Source: RGIG8767 sp045531685 (GTDB taxonomy: Bacteria > Bacillota > Clostridia > Lachnospirales > Lachnospiraceae). From it: a DNA stretch of 27,417 bases. Each line of letters begins with the position of its first letter. The stretch's first letter is position 1. Below are positions 23,487-27,417 of this stretch, in pieces. The DNA lies in assembly GCA_045531685.1 (NCBI GenBank), contig JAZSEL010000099.1, positions 1-27,417 of the forward strand, given 5' to 3'. Under the pieces are notes generated by a model, which ran no database searches, was not told where the DNA came from, and saw only the letters and a list, made by a program, of their open reading frames with translations. Both the position numbers and the translations under genes were made by a program.

Positions 23487-25064
23487 TCAGTCCTCTTGGT
23501 AAACAAAATTTTCAAATCCGGCTATTCCGCCCGTTTCTTTAGTGGAATAAACAAATAATCCAAAACGGCAGCCGGTAAAATGATCCAATTTAAAATAAAG
23601 CTTATGGGTAATTCCTATCTTCTGATATTTGTTTTCTTCTTTATCGAAGTAGAAAAACTCCGCTTCATCTTTCATATTAGTGAAATTTACCGCTATTTTC
23701 AACCGGAATTTGTCATTCGCTACAGGAATAATCTCCCATTCTTTTCCCTGTGTATTATCCATTGCAAAGGAATTCATATCACTGTTATCAGCTTCTTTGC
23801 TTACCATTACCAAATAGGTCTGTCCTTCCCTTTTGGTAACTCCCACAAATCCATAACAGCCCTGAAATGCACAAAGACCCGCATAGTCTCCATCCCTAAG
23901 TCCGCTTACATCAACCGTTACTTCTCCTGTACATCCCGGATACAGCATTCTCTGGGTAAGCACATTTTTGGCCTGTGTTATGCTCTGACATGTTTTTGCA
24001 GTCCGAATCTCCAATCGACCCGCTTTCCTGTCATGCTTTACCAACGACAAATCAGGTTCATGATTAAACTGCCATACACTCTTTAAGCCAAAGCAACCAT
24101 ACAATCTTGCTTTTTCTTCCTCTGACAGCTTATCCGGCACTATAAAATCATCACTCGCAATAAGCGGTGTATACTCATATTCCGGTCTTGTACTTATAAT
24201 CGGGAAGTTTTCGGGTATTTTTCCGTTCTCGCCAAATACCGGAAAATCATTTTCCCATTTCACAGGAACCAGCACCGGAATTCTTCCTACGGCACCTCTG
24301 TCCTGGAATAGAATACCGTACCACTTTCCGTCCGGTGTATCTACGATACCTCCTTGGGCAACTCCCTGGTAGCAATAACCTATGTCATCATTAACCACGT
24401 CGCAGCCTCTAAACTCTCCATCCAAAGAATCTGCTACAAAGCAGGCCTCCGTACGTCTCCACTCTCCAATTAAGGAATGAATCAAAAAGACGTAATATTT
24501 TCCGTTTATCTTATACAGATGTGCTCCTTCATAACCAAGACTTGTTTTTTCACTGTCCTTAATAATCATACGATGGAATCCACCCTCTTTAGCTGCCGTC
24601 AAGTCTTCGTTTAATTCGGTCAAATAGATCTCTCTGTTTCCATACACAATATATACTCTGTCATCCTCATCAAATAACAGGGAGCAATCATGGAAAAAGC
24701 CCTCAATATTGCTCTTTGCCCATGGTCCGGTAATGGAATCTGACGTATACAGATATGTTTTTCCGGTATCGTTAGCCACAAAACAAATGTAAAAACGTCC
24801 TTTATGATAACGGATAGTAGTCGCCCACATTCCCTTTCCGTAGACATTCTCTCCTCCCTCTAACTGTTGGGCAGGAGTAGAATCCAATTTATCATATACA
24901 TAAGTAAGATGCTCCCAGTTAAGCAAATCATAAGAGCGCAGGATTTCACATCCCGGCATAAAATGCATGGTTGTGGATGCCAAATAATAGACATCCCCTA
25001 CACGGATAACATCCGGGTCCGGATAATCCAATCCGGTAATGGGATTTAGTGGTGTACGACTCAT
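23487..25064 (-). CDS. GH43 family beta-xylosidase/alpha-arabinofuranosidase-type glycosidase
   Basis: ATG 25064, seven bases after GGAGG, is preferred to ATG 25070, which almost touches the ribosome site; it gives 525 residues. The N-terminal five-bladed propeller shows the GH43 triad: general base Asp16 in YPDPDVIR, pKa-tuning Asp126 in FHDCSLLFD, and acid Glu179 in YEGAHLYK. A C-terminal beta-sandwich (about 310-520) is typical of two-domain beta-xylosidases. There is no signal peptide, so it acts on imported oligosaccharides. Activity could be xylosidase, arabinofuranosidase or bifunctional. It follows ppdK with a terminator between and little room for a separate promoter, and is coupled to the TetR gene. 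Confidence 0.92.
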   Translation of the reverse strand: MSRTPLNPITGLDYPDPDVIRVGDVYYLASTTMHFMPGCEILRSYDLLNWEHLTYVYDKLDSTPAQQLEGGENVYGKGMWATTIRYHKGRFYICFVANDTGKTYLYTSDSITGPWAKSNIEGFFHDCSLLFDEDDRVYIVYGNREIYLTELNEDLTAAKEGGFHRMIIKDSEKTSLGYEGAHLYKINGKYYVFLIHSLIGEWRRTEACFVADSLDGEFRGCDVVNDDIGYCYQGVAQGGIVDTPDGKWYGILFQDRGAVGRIPVLVPVKWENDFPVFGENGKIPENFPIISTRPEYEYTPLIASDDFIVPDKLSEEEKARLYGCFGLKSVWQFNHEPDLSLVKHDRKAGRLEIRTAKTCQSITQAKNVLTQRMLYPGCTGEVTVDVSGLRDGDYAGLCAFQGCYGFVGVTKREGQTYLVMVSKEADNSDMNSFAMDNTQGKEWEIIPVANDKFRLKIAVNFTNMKDEAEFFYFDKEENKYQKIGITHKLYFKLDHFTGCRFGLFVYSTKETGGIAGFENFVYQED

Positions 25065-25088
25065 TTCCATTCCTCCTTAATCAGAAAA

Positions 25089-25111
25089 CTGCCCCGCTAT
25101 GTGCGGGACAG
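25089..25111 (-). terminator. Rho-independent terminator of ppdK
   Basis: A 9-bp stem (25089-25097 with 25103-25111, one G-U pair) and 5-base loop are followed leftward by TTTTCTG, 12 bases past the ppdK stop. It lies only 25 bases before the GH43 start. Confidence 0.8.
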
Positions 25112-25122
25112 TCCTAATACAA

Positions 25123-27417
25123 TTATTTACCGGCAATCGCTGCCTGTGCTGCTGCAAGTCTTGCAATCGGAACACGGAATGGTGAACATGATACATAATC
25201 AAGACCAATCTTGTGGCAGAATTCTACGGATGTAGGATCTCCACCGTGTTCTCCACAGATACCTACATGAAGGTTTTCGTTAACCGGCTTACCAAGCTTA
25301 ATAGCCATCTCCATTAACTTACCAACACCTGTCTGGTCAAGTTTTGCAAATGGGTCGTTTTCAAAAATCTTGGTATCATAGTAAGCATCTAAGAACTTAC
25401 CGGCAACATCACGTGAGAAACCGTATGTCATCTGTGTTAAGTCATTGGTACCGAAACAGAAGAAATCAGCCTGAGCAGCAACTTCATCCGCTGTTAAACA
25501 AGCACGTGGGATTTCCATCATAGTACCTACTTCATAGTGAAGCTCAGCACCTGCTGCTTCGATTTCCGCATTAGCGGTAGCTATAACGATATCTCTTACA
25601 AATTTTAATTCCTTTGCATCACAGGAAAGCGGAATCATGATTTCCGGAACTACGTTCCAGTCAACATGTGCTTTCTGAACATTGATAGCTGCACGAATAA
25701 CTGCTTTTGTCTGCATCTTAGCAATTTCCGGATAGGTAACTGCAAGACGAAGACCACGATGTCCCATCATTGGATTGAATTCGTGTAAAGAAGTAATGAT
25801 AGCCTTAATATCTTCTACGGATTTGCCCTGAGCATCGGCAAGTTTCTTAATATCCGCTTCTTCTGTCGGAACGAACTCATGTAATGGTGGATCAAGGAAA
25901 CGGATGGTAACCGGATGACCTTCCATCGCCTCGAAGATACCTTCAAAGTCACCCTGCTGGTATGGAAGAATCTTGTTAAGAGCCACTTCTCTTTCTTCTA
26001 CTGTATCAGAACAAATCATTTCACGGAATGCCGCGATTCTGTCTTCTTCGAAGAACATATGCTCTGTACGGCAAAGACCGATACCTTCTGCACCAAGTTC
26101 ACGGGCTTTACGGGCATCTGCCGGTGTATCAGCGTTTGTACGAACTTTCAATGTACGGAACTTATCAGCCCAAGCCATGATTCTTCCGAATTCACCGGCG
26201 ATAACAGCATCTGCTGTTGGGATAAGTCCGGCATAAATGTTACCTGTTGTACCATCAATAGAGATTTCAGAGCCTTCTGTAAATGTCTGGCCTGCTAATG
26301 TAAATTTCTTATTTTCTTCATCCATGTTGATATCTCCACAACCGGAAACACAGCATGTACCCATACCACGTGCAACTACAGCTGCGTGAGATGTCATACC
26401 ACCACGAACTGTTAAGATACCCTGAGCAGCTTTCATACCTGTGATATCTTCCGGAGAAGTTTCAAGACGTACTAATACTACTTTTTCTCCTTTTTCAGCC
26501 CATGCAACAGCGTCATCTGCTGTAAATACAACTTTACCGCAAGCAGCACCCGGAGATGCGCCAAGACCTTTTCCAAGTGGTGTAGCAGCTTTTAAAGCGG
26601 CTGCATCAAACTGTGGATGTAATAATGTATCTAAGTTACGAGGATCAATCATTGCAACAGCTTCTTCTTCTGTTCTCATTCCCTCGTCAACCAAATCACA
26701 AGCAATCTTAAGAGCTGCCTGAGCAGTTCTCTTACCGTTACGTGTCTGAAGCATATAGAGTTTCTGGTTTTCTACAGTAAATTCCATATCCTGCATATCT
26801 CTGTAATGGTTTTCAAGTCTTGCACATATTTCTGAGAATTTAGCAAATGCTTCAGGGAATTTTTCTTCCATCTGAGCAATTGGCATCGGAGTACGAACAC
26901 CTGCTACTACGTCTTCACCCTGAGCATTTGTTAAGAATTCACCCATGAGTTTCTTCTCGCCTGTAGACGGGTCACGTGTAAATGCAACACCTGTACCGCA
27001 GTCATCACCCATATTACCGAAAGCCATGGACTGTACGTTTACAGCTGTTCCACATGAATAAGGGATATCATTGTCACGACGGTATACGTTTGCACGAGGG
27101 TTGTCCCATGAACGGAAAACAGCTTCAACAGCACCCATTAACTGTTCTTTAGGGTCTGAAGGGAAGTCTTTTCCGATTTTAGCTTTGTATTCAGCCTTGA
27201 ACTGACCTGCAAGTTCTTTTAAATCTTCTGCAGTAAGCTCAACATCCTGAGTAACGCCTTTTTCTTCTTTCATTTTGTCGATTAATTCTTCAAAGTATTT
27301 CTTACCAACTTCCATAACTACGTCAGAATACATCTGAATAAATCTTCTGTAGCAGTCCCAAGCCCATCTTGCATTGTTTGACTTAACAGCAATTGTTTCT
27401 ACAACTGTTTCGTTAAG
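25123..27417 (-). CDS. ppdK: Pyruvate, phosphate dikinase (N-terminus beyond window)
   Basis: The frame is open to the right edge, beginning LNETVVETIAVKSNNARWAW; 764 residues are visible. It interconverts pyruvate + ATP + phosphate and PEP + AMP + PPi, so many anaerobes use it in glycolysis. The phosphohistidine motif GGMTSHAAVVARGMG and the PEP-site cysteine in GICGEHGGDP are present, as are FGTNDLTQMTYG and GLCRTEHMFF. By the Clostridium symbiosum enzyme (His455, about 874 residues), roughly 111 N-terminal residues are missing. It ends intact, with a terminator. Its length, PSCGTAV-like N-domain region and TMMEIPRA block separate it from PEP synthase and from PTS enzyme I. Confidence 0.97.
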   Translation of the reverse strand, partial: LNETVVETIAVKSNNARWAWDCYRRFIQMYSDVVMEVGKKYFEELIDKMKEEKGVTQDVELTAEDLKELAGQFKAEYKAKIGKDFPSDPKEQLMGAVEAVFRSWDNPRANVYRRDNDIPYSCGTAVNVQSMAFGNMGDDCGTGVAFTRDPSTGEKKLMGEFLTNAQGEDVVAGVRTPMPIAQMEEKFPEAFAKFSEICARLENHYRDMQDMEFTVENQKLYMLQTRNGKRTAQAALKIACDLVDEGMRTEEEAVAMIDPRNLDTLLHPQFDAAALKAATPLGKGLGASPGAACGKVVFTADDAVAWAEKGEKVVLVRLETSPEDITGMKAAQGILTVRGGMTSHAAVVARGMGTCCVSGCGDINMDEENKKFTLAGQTFTEGSEISIDGTTGNIYAGLIPTADAVIAGEFGRIMAWADKFRTLKVRTNADTPADARKARELGAEGIGLCRTEHMFFEEDRIAAFREMICSDTVEEREVALNKILPYQQGDFEGIFEAMEGHPVTIRFLDPPLHEFVPTEEADIKKLADAQGKSVEDIKAIITSLHEFNPMMGHRGLRLAVTYPEIAKMQTKAVIRAAINVQKAHVDWNVVPEIMIPLSCDAKELKFVRDIVIATANAEIEAAGAELHYEVGTMMEIPRACLTADEVAAQADFFCFGTNDLTQMTYGFSRDVAGKFLDAYYDTKIFENDPFAKLDQTGVGKLMEMAIKLGKPVNENLHVGICGEHGGDPTSVEFCHKIGLDYVSCSPFRVPIARLAAAQAAIAGK

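Noticed and set aside
1..27417. CRISPR arrays, tRNA/rRNA genes, transposases, phage genes or att sites
   Set aside because: I found no direct-repeat arrays, tRNA-like cloverleafs, transposase or integrase motifs; all non-coding gaps are below 200 bp.

Overview
The window looks like chromosomal DNA from an anaerobic, gut-type member of the Firmicutes, most likely Lachnospiraceae. This rests on moderately low G+C, strong GGAGG ribosome sites, pyruvate phosphate dikinase, a GH112 phosphorylase, GPH-type sugar transport and oxygen-sensitive 2-hydroxyacyl-CoA-dehydratase-like enzymes. The assignment is an inference; no rRNA or tRNA gene is present. I see no insertion sequence, prophage or CRISPR array.

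Layout. (a) 1-4863: glycoside utilisation. A leftward GPH sugar transporter and GH2 glycosidase (cut by the window edge) face two rightward AraC-family regulators across a short promoter region with a perfect 16-bp palindrome. (b) 4927-8566, leftward: a GH112 galactosyl-N-acetylhexosamine-type phosphorylase lies downstream of a six-TM chemoreceptor-like protein, with a hairpin between them. (c) 8706-11713: glucose-6-phosphate isomerase, a small zinc-ribbon protein, and a solitary sugar ABC permease; the last two diverge from a shared operator-like site. (d) 11798-14225: an xpaC-telA pair. (e) 14352-22750: a tight eight-gene leftward operon, the most unusual part of the window. (f) 22931-25064: a GH43 glycosidase followed one base later by a TetR regulator. 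(g) 25123 to the right edge: ppdK, cut at its N-terminus.

The eight-gene operon, in transcription order, encodes a 941-residue multi-[4Fe-4S] NAD(P)H flavoprotein, a HypA-like nickel metallochaperone, a CooC/AcsF-like ATPase with the CxC nickel motif, two different 2-hydroxyacyl-CoA-dehydratase-family subunits, their ATP-dependent [4Fe-4S] activator, a 55-residue single-pass membrane protein, and a stand-alone protein resembling only the central region of acetyl-CoA synthase/CdhC. The natural reading is an electron path NAD(P)H -> flavoprotein -> activator (ATP) -> two-subunit reductase. It is combined with nickel-insertion genes normally seen with CO dehydrogenase/acetyl-CoA synthase, although no CODH, full ACS or hydrogenase is in view. 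No CoA-transferase, acyl-CoA dehydrogenase or Etf genes accompany it, so the substrate is unknown. I know of no characterised system with this gene set and propose it as the candidate undescribed system.
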